Assembly (NCBI GenBank): GCA_019638595.1
Contig: JAHBTJ010000004.1
Location: forward strand, 62,001 to 126,000
Length of the DNA stretch: 64,000 nucleotides
Reading direction: 5' to 3'
Source of the DNA: Chitinophagaceae bacterium
Lineage (GTDB): Bacteria; Bacteroidota; Bacteroidia; Chitinophagales; Chitinophagaceae
Part shown: piece by piece, positions 17,254 through 27,198 of the stretch
Layout of the letters: each line of letters opens with the position of its first letter
How positions within the stretch are numbered: the first letter of the stretch is position 1
Program-made: the position numbers and the translations under genes
Notes under the pieces: generated by a model
Database searches by the model: none
Seen by the model: only the letters and a program-made list of their open reading frames with translations
What the model was told of the DNA's origin: nothing

Positions 17254-17292
17254 AAACGGCGTCATTTGAAGGCAAGTGGCGCCGTTTTTTTA
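17254..17292 (+). terminator. Terminator of the tRNA-Pro unit
   Basis: AAACGGCG (17254-17261) pairs with CGCCGTTT (17280-17287), an eight-pair stem whose 3' arm runs into a T tract. It follows tRNA-Pro directly. The rest of the space to 17530 holds only a weak minus-strand frame. Confidence 0.75.
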
Positions 17293-17360
17293 TTAAATAT
17301 CTATATATCACGATAGAGCGATTTATACTCTAAAAGATCTGTTTGGGGTTAGGGATCTTC

Positions 17361-17474
17361 TTAAGCGCTAATTTCAAGCGTATATTCTTTGCCGCGTATA
17401 ACAGCAATCCTGATGTTCGGATCACATTCCATGCAAAAATGCGCAATACACGGGTTTCTGTTCAAATCTGTCAA
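17361..17474 (-). CDS. Possible small ORF or gene remnant (37 codons)
   Basis: From a TTG at 17474 the frame reads LTDLNRNPCIAHFCMECD followed by PNIRIAVIRGKEYTLEISA and a stop. The sequence looks protein-like, with a CMEC pair, and lies downstream of the small LETM1-like gene on the same strand. There is no ATG or Shine-Dalgarno. It may be a remnant of a longer gene or a chance frame. Confidence 0.22.
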   Translation of the reverse strand: MTDLNRNPCIAHFCMECDPNIRIAVIRGKEYTLEISA

Positions 17475-17530
17475 CCGATATCAGAAAATTAGTGTACATC
17501 CCGGTGAGTAAAACAAAGCTTAATGTCTGA

Positions 17531-17836
17531 TCAGGTATTTTCTGTATCAGTAAATGCAGAAGGTAATAATTGAATATGGTGTGCGTTTGCTACCCTGATA
17601 AGTATCGGCATTAAAACAGAAGCACCGGGTATCAATATAAAAGGAATGACAACGCCAATAATTTTCAGCGAGTCCCAAAGTTGCGTTCGCAATATAGTAT
17701 CATCTTCTTCATTCAGCTTATCGCCATGCAGGTATTTCTGTATAATGGTTACAGCTTTTTTGTCGCCTGTGTATTCTGTTCCCAGGTCTTGCAGAAAATG
17801 ATGTGCATGCGCTTCTATGATCTCTTCTATTTTCAC
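17531..17836 (-). CDS. Small LETM1-like domain protein
   Basis: 101 residues. The C-terminal half, WDSLKIIGVVIPFILIPGAS followed by VLMPILIRVANAHHIQLLPSAF, matches the conserved hydrophobic hairpin of LETM1-like proteins and of LETM1-related biofilm proteins in Flavobacteria. The N-terminal half (KAVTIIQKYLHGDKLNEEDD) is helical. It is much shorter than known LETM1 proteins, so it may be a stand-alone domain. Membrane association is likely. It lies downstream of der on the same strand, 58 bp upstream of the der end. Confidence 0.55.
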   Translation of the reverse strand: MKIEEIIEAHAHHFLQDLGTEYTGDKKAVTIIQKYLHGDKLNEEDDTILRTQLWDSLKIIGVVIPFILIPGASVLMPILIRVANAHHIQLLPSAFTDTENT

Positions 17837-17893
17837 TGGACGATCTTATGGAGGGGGTTAAAACTATTTTTAAGAAAATGGCTGCTGTTTTTA

Positions 17894-19207
17894 TTATTTT
17901 TTCCGGAAGAAGATACGTACCGGTACTCCTGAAAAGTTAAAATTTTTCCGCAACTGGTTTTCAAGATAGTTTTTATATGGTTGCTTTATATCGTCGGGGT
18001 AGTTGGTGAAGAACGCAAAGCTTGGAACAACTGTAGGTAACTGCGTAACATATTTTATTTTTACGGAATTACCTCTTACAACGGGCGCATGATAAGCTTC
18101 GACAGCTTTCAGCATTACTTCATTCAGTTGGCTGGTAGCAATTTTCCTGTGCCGGTTTTCGTATACCTGTAACGCGGTTTCTATTACCCTGAAAATACGT
18201 GTTTTTTCTTTGGCGGAAATGAACAGAACGGGCACATCCGTAAAGGGCGCTGTTCTCTCTTTCAGCTCTTTTTCATAGTCCCGGGCGGTATTGGTTGCTT
18301 TTTCCACCAGGTCCCATTTGTTTACCAGCAAAACAACTCCTTTCCCTTTGCGTATTGCCAGTGAAAATATGTTAAGATCCTGTGCCGCTATTCCCTTTTC
18401 CGCATCCAGCAGCATTAAGCAAACATCGGCTTCATCCATTGCCTTAATAGCACGTATAACCGAATAAAATTCCAGGTCTTCCTCTACTTTATTTTTACGA
18501 CGTATTCCGGCAGTGTCTATCAGAACAAACTCTTTTTGAAAAAGATTGTAATGAGTGTGGATGGTATCGCGGGTGGTGCCGGCAATATCGCTTACAATGG
18601 TCCGCTCTTCACCGATCAGCGCGTTCAGCAACGATGATTTTCCTACGTTGGGCTGACCAATAATGGCGAACCGGGGAAGCGCTTCTTTCTCCGTATTATC
18701 TTCTTCCTGCTGATCGGGTATCAGTGGTACCAGTTCATCCAGCAATTCGCCGGTGCCGCTTCCGCTGGCGCTCGACAGGAAAAAAGTATGGTCGAACCCC
18801 ATACTGTAAAATTCAGTGGCATCCAGCATCCTATCAGGATTATCTACCTTATTTACAACCAGGAATACGGGTTTGCTGGTTTCGCGTAGCAGCTCAACAA
18901 TGGCTTCATCTAAAGCCGTAATGCCTGTTTCTGCATCGCACATAAAAATAATGGCATTTGCTTCGTTGATGGCGATTTTTACCTGTTTGCGTATTTCCGT
19001 TTCAAACACGTCGTCGCTGCCTGCAACAAAGCCGCCTGTGTCTACCAGGTTGAAACTTTTTCCATTCCATTCTGCTACGCCATACTGCCTGTCGCGCGTA
19101 ACACCGCTTATATTATCAACAATCGCTTTGCGTTGCTCCAGCATACGGTTGAAGAACGTACTCTTTCCCACATTGGGTCTGCCTGTTATTGCTACTGTAA
19201 AACTCAT
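17894..19207 (-). CDS. der: Ribosome-assembly GTPase Der (EngA)
   Basis: 437-residue protein with two tandem G domains (GRPNVGKST at about 8-16 and GQPNVGKSS near residue 183) and a KH-like C-terminal domain (about 350-437), the unique architecture of Der. NKVD and NKWD give guanine specificity; DTGG and DTAG are the G3 motifs. It acts in 50S subunit maturation. ATG 19207 (MSFTVAITGRPNVG) was chosen; the upstream extension is made of intergenic repeat sequence. era lies upstream on the same strand. Confidence 0.95.
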   Translation of the reverse strand: MSFTVAITGRPNVGKSTFFNRMLEQRKAIVDNISGVTRDRQYGVAEWNGKSFNLVDTGGFVAGSDDVFETEIRKQVKIAINEANAIIFMCDAETGITALDEAIVELLRETSKPVFLVVNKVDNPDRMLDATEFYSMGFDHTFFLSSASGSGTGELLDELVPLIPDQQEEDNTEKEALPRFAIIGQPNVGKSSLLNALIGEERTIVSDIAGTTRDTIHTHYNLFQKEFVLIDTAGIRRKNKVEEDLEFYSVIRAIKAMDEADVCLMLLDAEKGIAAQDLNIFSLAIRKGKGVVLLVNKWDLVEKATNTARDYEKELKERTAPFTDVPVLFISAKEKTRIFRVIETALQVYENRHRKIATSQLNEVMLKAVEAYHAPVVRGNSVKIKYVTQLPTVVPSFAFFTNYPDDIKQPYKNYLENQLRKNFNFSGVPVRIFFRKK

Positions 19208-19280
19208 AATATTAAGATGTAAGGTGTAGGGGATAAGGTATAAGATATAAGATGTATGCCCCTGGGGCACTATACCTTAT
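19208..19280. repeat. Intergenic phrase-repeat block 6
   Basis: A short block between era and der reading AGATGTAAGGTGTAGGGG, then ATAAGGTATAAGATATAAGATG, and ending ACTATACCTTAT. It is low in complexity and of the same 'phrase' style as the other blocks, but with a different wording. No gene. Confidence 0.4.
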
Positions 19281-20147
<867 letters not shown>

Positions 20148-20199
20148 TATTCACAACAGGCTTGTTCAAAATTTTTGCAAAGGTAATTCATTTGTTGTG

Positions 20200-20440
20200 A
20201 GGGAAGAAAAGCTGAGCATCCGGCTTCAGAGCTATCAGCCATAGGAGCTATCAGCTATCAGCCATCAGCTATGAGTTAACCTTGTCCTGTCCTGGTATAA
20301 GTAGACAGATTTAAGAATAAAAAAATCTGTAATAACATGACAAGAGAAACCGAAACTTGTAACCTGCATTATAAAACACCAACCATAAACTATAAACAAC
20401 CTGTAACCTGTCTGCCGCGGCGGATATAAGCCCAGCGCAC
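20200..20440. repeat. Intergenic phrase-repeat block 7 with a small inverted-end unit
   Basis: Phrases GAGCTATCAGCCATAGG and CAGCTATCAGCCATCAGC lie near 20228-20268, and CCAACCATAAACTATAAAC and CCTGTAACCTG near 20380-20410. Between them, CTTGTC (20281-20286) and GACAAG (20339-20344) bracket an ACAGATTT/AAATCTGT hairpin (20305-20330). No gene is present between era and tRNA-fMet. Confidence 0.5.
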
Positions 20441-20487
20441 AATTGTTCCTCCAATAAAAAAAGCCTCCTGTTGGAGACTTGATTTTG

Positions 20488-20559
<72 letters not shown>

Positions 20560-20601
20560 ATATAATAAGTTATTCAGTTAAGCCTGGTCGTTACTTTCAA
20601 A

Positions 20602-20622
20602 AGTGTTCAACCATTGAACACT
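20602..20622. promoter_or_regulatory. 21-bp dyad in the tRNA-fMet leader
   Basis: AGTGTTCAA and TTGAACACT are perfect nine-base arms around a CCA loop. The dyad lies between the promoter and the mature 5' end of tRNA-fMet. It could be a leader hairpin that guides RNase processing, or a protein site. Confidence 0.45.
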
Positions 20623-20638
20623 GCCTGATAGTGAGGCG

Positions 20639-20670
20639 CAAAGGTAAGCGTATGTATGTTATCAGCCAAA
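20639..20670 (-). promoter_or_regulatory. Promoter of tRNA-fMet
   Basis: On the minus strand, TTTG (20670-20667), a 20-base spacer and TACCTTTG (20646-20639). This is the same two-element layout as the tRNA-Pro promoter. The predicted start lies about 70 bases upstream of the mature tRNA. Confidence 0.65.
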
Positions 20671-20833
20671 CAAATTTTAATCAATCTAAAAATTAACAAA
20701 GACCGTAAGCAGGAAAAGGTTGATATAGCATTTGCGAAATAAGCATATGCTGCTGACTATCCCGCCTTTCTGCCCTGCCCATTTTTGCCGTTTGCTATTT
20801 TGCAAGTATTTTCGCACATTCGTTCAGGAGAGT

Positions 20834-20857
20834 AATATGCATCATTATCTGCATATT
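20834..20857. promoter_or_regulatory. Dyad upstream of lpdA
   Basis: AATATGCA (20834-20841) and TGCATATT (20850-20857) are perfect eight-base inverted arms around eight bases, 36 bp ahead of the lpdA start. They could be an operator. The rest of the 334-bp space from 20560 to 20893 carries only the tRNA-fMet promoter and leader dyad described separately. Confidence 0.35.
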
Positions 20858-20893
20858 GCGCCTGTATCATTCTTATAAAACCTACCATCTCTT

Positions 20894-22300
20894 ATGGCAT
20901 ACGACGTAATAGTATTAGGCAGTGGCCCCGGCGGTTACCCGGCGGCAATCAGGGCTTCGCAACTTGGCTTTAAAACTGCTATCATTGAAAAAGAAAGTTT
21001 AGGAGGTATTTGTTTGAACTGGGGCTGTATCCCTACCAAGGCTTTATTGAAAAGTGCGCAGGTATATGAATCAATGAAACACAGTAAAGATTATGGTTTG
21101 GAGGCAAGTGATGTAAAACAAAATTTTGAGGCTGTAATAAAACGCAGCCGCGGTGTGGCCGATAAAATGAGCAAGGGTGTTACTTTCCTGATGAAGAAGA
21201 ATAAGATAGACGTGATCATGGGCTTTGGAAAGGTGAAGGGTAAAGGACAGGTAGAAGTTACCGGCGCCGACGGAAAAGTTCAGGTGGTGGACGGAAAATA
21301 TATTGTAATTGCTACAGGCGCGCGTTCAAGACAACTGCCTTCTATGCCTATAGATGGTAAAAAGGTAATTGGCTACCGCGAGGCGATGGTATTGCCACAA
21401 CAGCCTAAGAGTATGATTGTAGTAGGTAGCGGTGCGATAGGAGTGGAGTTCGCTTATTTTTATAACAGTATGGGCACAAAAGTTACTATTGTTGAATTTT
21501 TACCCAGGATTGTTCCGGTTGAGGATGAAGATATTTCGAAAGAACTGGAAAAGCAGTATAAAAAACAGGGGATAGAAATTTATACAAGCGCGGAAGTTAC
21601 CGGGGTTGATACCAGTGGTGCAGGCGTAAAGGCGAAAGTAAAAACAGCCAGCGGTGAAATAACACTGGAGGCCGATATTATATTAAGCGCTGCGGGAATT
21701 GTGGCCAATATTGAAAATATTGGATTAGAGCAGGCAGGCATTAAAGTTGAAAAAGGAAAAATAGTGGTGGATAAATACCAGCAAACCAATGTAAACGGTA
21801 TTTATGCCATAGGTGATTGCACACCGGGGCAGGCATTGGCGCATGTTGCTAGCAAAGAAGGGATTAACGCGGCAGAGCATATGGCATTTATTGAGAAAAA
21901 ACTGGCGCATGCTCCCGACCCGCTGGATTATAACAATATCCCGGGCTGTACGTACTGTACCCCTGAGGTAGCGTCTATCGGCTATACCGAAAAAGCGGCG
22001 AAGGACGCAGGATACGAAATTAAAGTTGGTAAGTTTCCGTTTATGGCTTCGGGTAAAGCCAGCGCTGCCGGTGCTACTGAAGGTTTTGTAAAAGTAATTT
22101 TCGACGCGAAATACGGAGAGTTCCTGGGAGCGCACATGATCGGCTACAATGTAACTGAAAATATTGCCGAGGTATCAGTAGCGCGTAAGCTGGAAACTAC
22201 TTATCATGAAATACTGAATGCTTCGCACCCGCATCCTACCATCAGTGAAGGAATAAAAGAGGCTACGGCTGCCGCATATGGAGAGGCGATAGATATTTAA
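20894..22300 (+). CDS. lpdA: Dihydrolipoyl dehydrogenase (E3)
   Basis: 468-residue FAD flavoprotein that reoxidises dihydrolipoamide in 2-oxo-acid dehydrogenase complexes. It has the FAD GxGxxG motif (LGSGPGGYPAAIRA), the redox disulfide C40/C45 in GGICLNWGCIPTK, the NAD-binding VVGSGAIGVEFAYF motif, and the interface His-Glu pair in ASHPHPTISE. It is monocistronic here, followed by a terminator; the E1/E2 genes are elsewhere. Confidence 0.95.
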   Translation: MAYDVIVLGSGPGGYPAAIRASQLGFKTAIIEKESLGGICLNWGCIPTKALLKSAQVYESMKHSKDYGLEASDVKQNFEAVIKRSRGVADKMSKGVTFLMKKNKIDVIMGFGKVKGKGQVEVTGADGKVQVVDGKYIVIATGARSRQLPSMPIDGKKVIGYREAMVLPQQPKSMIVVGSGAIGVEFAYFYNSMGTKVTIVEFLPRIVPVEDEDISKELEKQYKKQGIEIYTSAEVTGVDTSGAGVKAKVKTASGEITLEADIILSAAGIVANIENIGLEQAGIKVEKGKIVVDKYQQTNVNGIYAIGDCTPGQALAHVASKEGINAAEHMAFIEKKLAHAPDPLDYNNIPGCTYCTPEVASIGYTEKAAKDAGYEIKVGKFPFMASGKASAAGATEGFVKVIFDAKYGEFLGAHMIGYNVTENIAEVSVARKLETTYHEILNASHPHPTISEGIKEATAAAYGEAIDI

Positions 22301-22326
22301 GCTTTTGTAATTAAATAATTAAATGG

Positions 22327-22360
22327 AAAGACCCGGGTATCAATATGCCCAGGTCTTTTT
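22327..22360 (+). terminator. Terminator after lpdA
   Basis: AAAGACC and GGTCTTT arms, extended by GGG/CCC after one mismatch, enclose a loop of about nine bases and run into a T tract. It lies 27 bases after the lpdA stop codon. Confidence 0.75.
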
Positions 22361-22454
22361 AATATATTTATGATTGCCGACCCGAAAAAAGGGTATTAAG
22401 TATTGGTTAATTAATTGTAACTTAAAGGCGGTTTCAAATCTAAATCCACTTCCA

Positions 22455-23162
22455 ATGCCATTGTTTTTGAACGCACGTTCATTTATAAGATTACTTGTAA
22501 TATGCCTTACTGTAATTATTTCACTTAATCTTTTGTTCATCGTTCTTTATCATAACCGGTCGTTGAGTAATCAACTCACTACCGGGTTATATAAGCTGTT
22601 TTATGTAGACAGGGAGAGGAATGTTCCTTCGTTTTTTAATATGCTGCTGCTGCTTGTTTGTGCCATATTGAACGCATATGTTTTTTTGTTGTATAAGCAG
22701 AAGCGGTATGCCGGGAAATATTACTGGCTGATCCTTTCCGTTGCGTTCTTTTTTCTTGCGTTCGACGAGTCTGTATCTATCCATGAATCGCTGACTTTAA
22801 TTTTACCGGGGTATGGAATTGGCGGAAAAGGCGCTTTTACATTTGCCTGGGTGATTCCTTATGGCATTGCTGCCGTGTTGCTTTTTATTGTTTTTTTAAA
22901 ATTTTTATGGACGTTGCCGGTACGGACAAGGCTGGGATTCATGCTGTCAGGAGCTGTTTTTGTAATGGGAGCTGTTGGAGTGGAAATGATCGCGGCTCAA
23001 TTATACAATTCAAACGGGGGAGATACCGGAACCCTGGGTTTTGCATTGATCTCCACGCTGGAAGAAACGCTTGAGATGGGAGGACTGATATTGTTTATCT
23101 TTTATATTCTTCAATATACCGCTTCTCAAATAAGGCTGGTTCGTGTAGCGGACCATGGTTGA
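22455..23162 (+). CDS. Hypothetical polytopic membrane protein
   Basis: 235 residues from ATG 22455 (MPLFLNARSFIRLL); the alternative TTG at 22374 lies near the lpdA terminator. About six hydrophobic segments are visible. Acidic/His motifs in or beside membrane segments (FDESVSIHESL at about 100-110 and STLEETLEMGG near 195-205) suggest a metal site or catalytic pair. No family name is assigned. It converges with the phosphonate operon, ending six bases before it. Confidence 0.6.
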   Translation: MPLFLNARSFIRLLVICLTVIISLNLLFIVLYHNRSLSNQLTTGLYKLFYVDRERNVPSFFNMLLLLVCAILNAYVFLLYKQKRYAGKYYWLILSVAFFFLAFDESVSIHESLTLILPGYGIGGKGAFTFAWVIPYGIAAVLLFIVFLKFLWTLPVRTRLGFMLSGAVFVMGAVGVEMIAAQLYNSNGGDTGTLGFALISTLEETLEMGGLILFIFYILQYTASQIRLVRVADHG

Positions 23163-23167
23163 AAGGG

Positions 23168-24403
23168 TTATCCGCTTTTCTTTTTCGACCTGGCTTCGGC
23201 GCATTGCTGCAACCATTCTTTGCCAAGCGGATCAATTTTCCCAAAGCGTTGTATATCGAATGCCGTAAAATCGAATGGATTCGGACGGTTGGCCGCCATT
23301 TCGGCAAAGGCCAGTCCCACGCCGCCGCAAACAGAAATACCAGCACCTACACAACCCGTGGCTAATAAAAGATGTTGAACATTGGTAGCAATACCCATGC
23401 TCAGGTAATTATCGGGAGTATAGCCCGAAAATCCTGCTATGTAATGCTGCAAGCCTGTATCGTATACCGCGGGAAAGAAATGTGCAAGCTGGTTGATTAC
23501 TTCCGACAGATCCTGCATGCCTTTATCGGGGCTGAACGGATAATGGCTGATGTCGGAAGGAATATCGGCCGGGGAAGCGTACATCGAATTTTTCTCCCTG
23601 ATACCGAATAAGAGGCTTCCGCCTTCGGGGCGGGCGTAAGCCTGCGCATCGGGAAGTATAACAATGGGGGACTGCAATGGAAACAATGGGCTCTTTTCCG
23701 TGATCCAGTACTGGCTTCTTACCGGAGCCATAGGTAATGCAACGCCGGCCTGCAGGGCCAGCAACGGCGCCCAGGCGCCGGTAGCAAGCACTACTTTATC
23801 GGCATATATCTTTTGGTCTTCGGTTTCTACACCCGTTACTGTATTTCCATGCAGTAATAAATGCTTTACCTCTGCTCCTTTTTTTATTACTGCCCCCTGC
23901 ATTACAGCCGCCCTGGCAAAAAAAGTTCCTAATAAATACGGATCGCAGTAGGCTTCGGCAGCAATAAAACCTGCTTTGCTTATCCTTTCAGCATTGAGCC
24001 AGGGAACCAATCTGGCTATTTCGTCGTTCGAAAGGAATGTAGCAGCTTGTTTAAATTCCTCTGCGACCAGCATTAAGCTTTCAAGCTCAGCTATACTGGA
24101 GGGAGAAGAAGCTACATGCAGGACGCCGGTACGCTGTATATGCATGCTTTCACCCAGCAGCTTTTCCAGTTCCGGTATTACCCGGTATGTTTCAATAGAA
24201 AGGGGAATAAATTGCTTTTTAGCACGTATTAAAGTAATGAGTGCGGCCGCCCTGCTGGTGGCAGCATTACACAGCTCATTTCTTTCGAGCAATAATACTT
24301 TTTTACCGGGATTATTTCGAGTATAATAGTATGCTATGGCGCAGCCAAATACGCCTCCTCCAACAATCACTAAGTTCGTGTGCATATCCTGGTGAGGCTT
24401 CAT
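23168..24403 (-). CDS. FAD-dependent amine oxidase (DadA/glycine oxidase type), phosphonate operon
   Basis: 411 residues with an N-terminal Rossmann motif (VIVGGGVFGCAIAYYYTRN) and the DAO-family pattern LERNELCNAATSRAAALI and TGCVGAGISVCGGVG at the C-terminus. DAO enzymes oxidise amines or secondary amines using O2. It is the last gene of an operon with phnY and phnA, with 13 bases to phnY. A natural inference is that it oxidises 2-aminoethylphosphonate or an N-methyl derivative to phosphonoacetaldehyde, replacing the usual PhnW transaminase. A start at the internal ATG 24385 is also possible. Confidence 0.78.
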   Translation of the reverse strand: MKPHQDMHTNLVIVGGGVFGCAIAYYYTRNNPGKKVLLLERNELCNAATSRAAALITLIRAKKQFIPLSIETYRVIPELEKLLGESMHIQRTGVLHVASSPSSIAELESLMLVAEEFKQAATFLSNDEIARLVPWLNAERISKAGFIAAEAYCDPYLLGTFFARAAVMQGAVIKKGAEVKHLLLHGNTVTGVETEDQKIYADKVVLATGAWAPLLALQAGVALPMAPVRSQYWITEKSPLFPLQSPIVILPDAQAYARPEGGSLLFGIREKNSMYASPADIPSDISHYPFSPDKGMQDLSEVINQLAHFFPAVYDTGLQHYIAGFSGYTPDNYLSMGIATNVQHLLLATGCVGAGISVCGGVGLAFAEMAANRPNPFDFTAFDIQRFGKIDPLGKEWLQQCAEARSKKKSG

Positions 24404-24416
24404 AGCTTTTACATGA

Positions 24417-25829
24417 TTACCAGGGTAAAGAAAAGGTTTTTACAAACGTAAAGCATTTCATGGCCTCAATTACTCCTTCCTTAATTCCCAGTCCCGAATC
24501 TTTAATGCCGCCAAATGGCGAGCTTTCAATACGGTAGCCCGGAACTTCATTGATGTTTACGGTGCCCACTTTTAATTCCTTTACAAAACGGAGCGCATAT
24601 TCCATATTATTGGTTACAATACCGCTTGATAAGCCATAAGCTGTTGAGTTAGACAATGCAATAGCGTCGTCAATATCTTTAAATGTAAGAATAGGGGCTA
24701 AAGGACCAAAAGACTCATGTACCACCATATCGGCATCACGCGGCACATCTGTTATAACGGTTGGCTCCAGTAAAGCGCCTGTTCGTTTTCCTCCCAGCAA
24801 TACCCTGGCGCCCTGCGCTACCGCTTTTTTTACCACGTTTTCCAGGTAAATGGCGGCGGCTTCATCTATTACTGTACCCACCCTTGTTTCAGGATCAGCG
24901 GGGTCGCCGCAGTTATATTCTTTCGCCTTCGCTATAAATTTTTCGGTAAAAGCGTCTTTTATTTTTTCGTGCACCAGTATGCGTTTTACCGCTGTACAAC
25001 GTTGCCCGCTGTTCCTGAAAGAACCTTCTGCCGAAAGATAAACAGCGGTATCGAGGTCGGCATCTTCCATAATAATTACAGGATCATTGCCGCCCAGTTC
25101 CAGGATCACTTTTTTATAGCCGGCGGTAGAAGCAATGCGTTTTCCAACCGGCACGCTGCCTGTAAAAGATACAATGTCTACCCTGGGATCTTTTACGAGC
25201 GGTTCCGCGATTTCATTGGTAGGTCCCAGCAGCGTGCTGAGCATGTAGTGGGGCAAGCCCGCTTCATACAGCAGTTCTGTAAGCAATATGGCGGTTAACG
25301 GTGTTTTTTCGGAAGGCTTGAGTATAACGGGTACGCCCACTGCTAAAGCAGGCGCCAGCTTATGTGCTACCTGGTTCAGCGGGTGATTGAATGGCGTAAT
25401 ACAAACTGCCAGCGAAAGTGGCTCCCGCAGGGTAAATATTTTTCTTGCCTTGCCCTGTGGAGATATATCGCATGAAAATACCTGCCCGTCGTCTTTCAGG
25501 CTCTCCATGGCTGCGAACATTAATACGTCGTGTGCCCTGCCGGTTTCATACCTGGCTTCGCGTATGGCCAGCCCCGATTCGGCACTGATGGTTTGGGCAA
25601 ACAACTCTTTTCTTTCAACGAGCAGCAGTCTTGCTTTATCCAGTATGCTGAAACGATCGTACCGTGTGAGTTTTTTACCTCCTTTCAGCGCTGTGGTTAT
25701 AGCTTCTTCCACATGGGATGCGTTGGCTAAAGTAACGGTTCCAACCACCCTGTTATCGTAGGGGCTTTTTACTTCCAGTAGTTTGTCGCTTTTTACAGGC
25801 TTACCTGCAACATAGCTGGTAACATTCAT
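24417..25829 (-). CDS. phnY: Phosphonoacetaldehyde dehydrogenase
   Basis: 470-residue NAD(P)-dependent aldehyde dehydrogenase with general base E244 (LELGGNDP) and nucleophile C278 (GQRCTAVKR). The ALDH superfamily alone does not give the substrate. Its place directly between phnA and an amine oxidase gene identifies it as PhnY, which converts phosphonoacetaldehyde to phosphonoacetate. The gap to phnA is 15 bases. Confidence 0.83.
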   Translation of the reverse strand: MNVTSYVAGKPVKSDKLLEVKSPYDNRVVGTVTLANASHVEEAITTALKGGKKLTRYDRFSILDKARLLLVERKELFAQTISAESGLAIREARYETGRAHDVLMFAAMESLKDDGQVFSCDISPQGKARKIFTLREPLSLAVCITPFNHPLNQVAHKLAPALAVGVPVILKPSEKTPLTAILLTELLYEAGLPHYMLSTLLGPTNEIAEPLVKDPRVDIVSFTGSVPVGKRIASTAGYKKVILELGGNDPVIIMEDADLDTAVYLSAEGSFRNSGQRCTAVKRILVHEKIKDAFTEKFIAKAKEYNCGDPADPETRVGTVIDEAAAIYLENVVKKAVAQGARVLLGGKRTGALLEPTVITDVPRDADMVVHESFGPLAPILTFKDIDDAIALSNSTAYGLSSGIVTNNMEYALRFVKELKVGTVNINEVPGYRIESSPFGGIKDSGLGIKEGVIEAMKCFTFVKTFSLPW

Positions 25830-25844
25830 GTTTATTAAATATTT

Positions 25845-27089
25845 TTATGAGTGAGTACCATTGATGGTAAAATCAAAAACATCGAAATTACGCGGATCGC
25901 CGGACGCTTTCATTTGATAGGCTTTGTTAAGCGGATGAGAAATGATGAGCGGTACCATTTCCTCGTATCTTCCTCCATGCGAACGCAATGTTCCGTCCAG
26001 CGCAGACAGGTCGTGGTATTGGGGACGGCGTCCCACTACTACATCCCTTGCCGATAATACTACCAAGTCGCCGGTACGATCCCCGGGTTGCTCCAGTAAA
26101 CGGGTAGCCGTGGCTTTATCGTGCACTTCGGTTATGCCCGGCTGTATAGCCAGCCAGTTTTTAACTTCGCTTACATTGTGTTTTTTGTCTACATGCACCA
26201 CTACATAAGAGCCTAATGCGCCATGGTGTTTTACATACGGATCGGTAATGGGGCAAATTACCCTGAACCCTTCTCCGAACTTTTCCTCCAGCATATCTTC
26301 CACAAATAAAACATTCGGCTGTCCGTCCGCTTTTATCTTCGCGTTCATGCCATGATCGGCAGTGGCGCCTACTATGGCTCCGGCTTTCAGCAGCTTTCCA
26401 ATTTCGGCGTCCATCGCTTCATAAAATGCCAGCGATGGCTCGGCATCAGGCGCGTACGTGTGCTGCATATAGTCTGTAAGCGACAGGTATAAAAAATCGG
26501 CCAGCCCTTTTTCAATTAAGGCAACGCCAGCCCTCAATACAAATAAGCTGGCATCGGCGCTGTAAATAGCAGGCGTAGGATGCCCTACTATCTTTTCAAC
26601 CTCATCTATACCATGTGTATCTTTCCGGGCCAGATTTGCTTTTTCCGCCGAAAACGCAATACCCTTCAGTTTATAAGAGAGGATATCCCGTAACTTTTCT
26701 TTGGCGGTTACCACCGCTACCTTTCTTCCCGCGTTGGCCGCGGCAGCCAGGATGGTATCTGCCCGCAGGTATTCAGACGAGTTCATCATTACTTCCTGGT
26801 CTTTAGCGGCATCATAAAAAAAGTTGCCGCTGATACCATGAACCGCCGGGGATACACCCGTAACAATAGATGAATTATTTACATTGGTAAAAGAAGGAAG
26901 CGCACCTCTTACCATGCCCCTGTACCCGTTTTTGCTCATTTGTTGTAAATGAGACAATCTTCCATTGGCTGCGGTTACGTCCAGGTATTCATCTGCCGAT
27001 CCGTCAATACATATTACAACAACAGGTTTTGCGGCAGGATGATAGGTGATCCCGTTTGCCGAAAAAGTTTGGGTGGAAATAGCCGTCAT
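25845..27089 (-). CDS. phnA: Phosphonoacetate hydrolase
   Basis: 414-residue alkaline-phosphatase-superfamily enzyme that cleaves the C-P bond of phosphonoacetate to acetate and phosphate. It shows the metal ligand D29 in VICIDGS, the nucleophile region ALPSFTNVNNSSIVTG (T68), and the later TADHGMNAK and KHHGALGSYV metal motifs. The N-terminal half matches the PhnA pattern VHGISGNFFYD. It is the first structural gene of the operon, 109 bp downstream of the regulator gene. Confidence 0.9.
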   Translation of the reverse strand: MTAISTQTFSANGITYHPAAKPVVVICIDGSADEYLDVTAANGRLSHLQQMSKNGYRGMVRGALPSFTNVNNSSIVTGVSPAVHGISGNFFYDAAKDQEVMMNSSEYLRADTILAAAANAGRKVAVVTAKEKLRDILSYKLKGIAFSAEKANLARKDTHGIDEVEKIVGHPTPAIYSADASLFVLRAGVALIEKGLADFLYLSLTDYMQHTYAPDAEPSLAFYEAMDAEIGKLLKAGAIVGATADHGMNAKIKADGQPNVLFVEDMLEEKFGEGFRVICPITDPYVKHHGALGSYVVVHVDKKHNVSEVKNWLAIQPGITEVHDKATATRLLEQPGDRTGDLVVLSARDVVVGRRPQYHDLSALDGTLRSHGGRYEEMVPLIISHPLNKAYQMKASGDPRNFDVFDFTINGTHS

Positions 27090-27139
27090 GCAAAAAGTTT
27101 ATAAATACTAAATAATATATAGCAAATGTAAACAAATCA

Positions 27140-27147
27140 TTTAAACT
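27140..27147. promoter_or_regulatory. Shared octamer upstream of phnA
   Basis: TTTAAACT, identical to the octamer at 27802-27809 upstream of the regulator gene. It lies about 50 bp upstream of the phnA start. Such a short A+T-rich match could be chance; a shared regulator site is a possibility only. Confidence 0.25.
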
Positions 27148-27198
27148 TCCATATAAAGTTTTTGAATAGTAAAAGGGGCAGTTGTATACTGGCTATCC

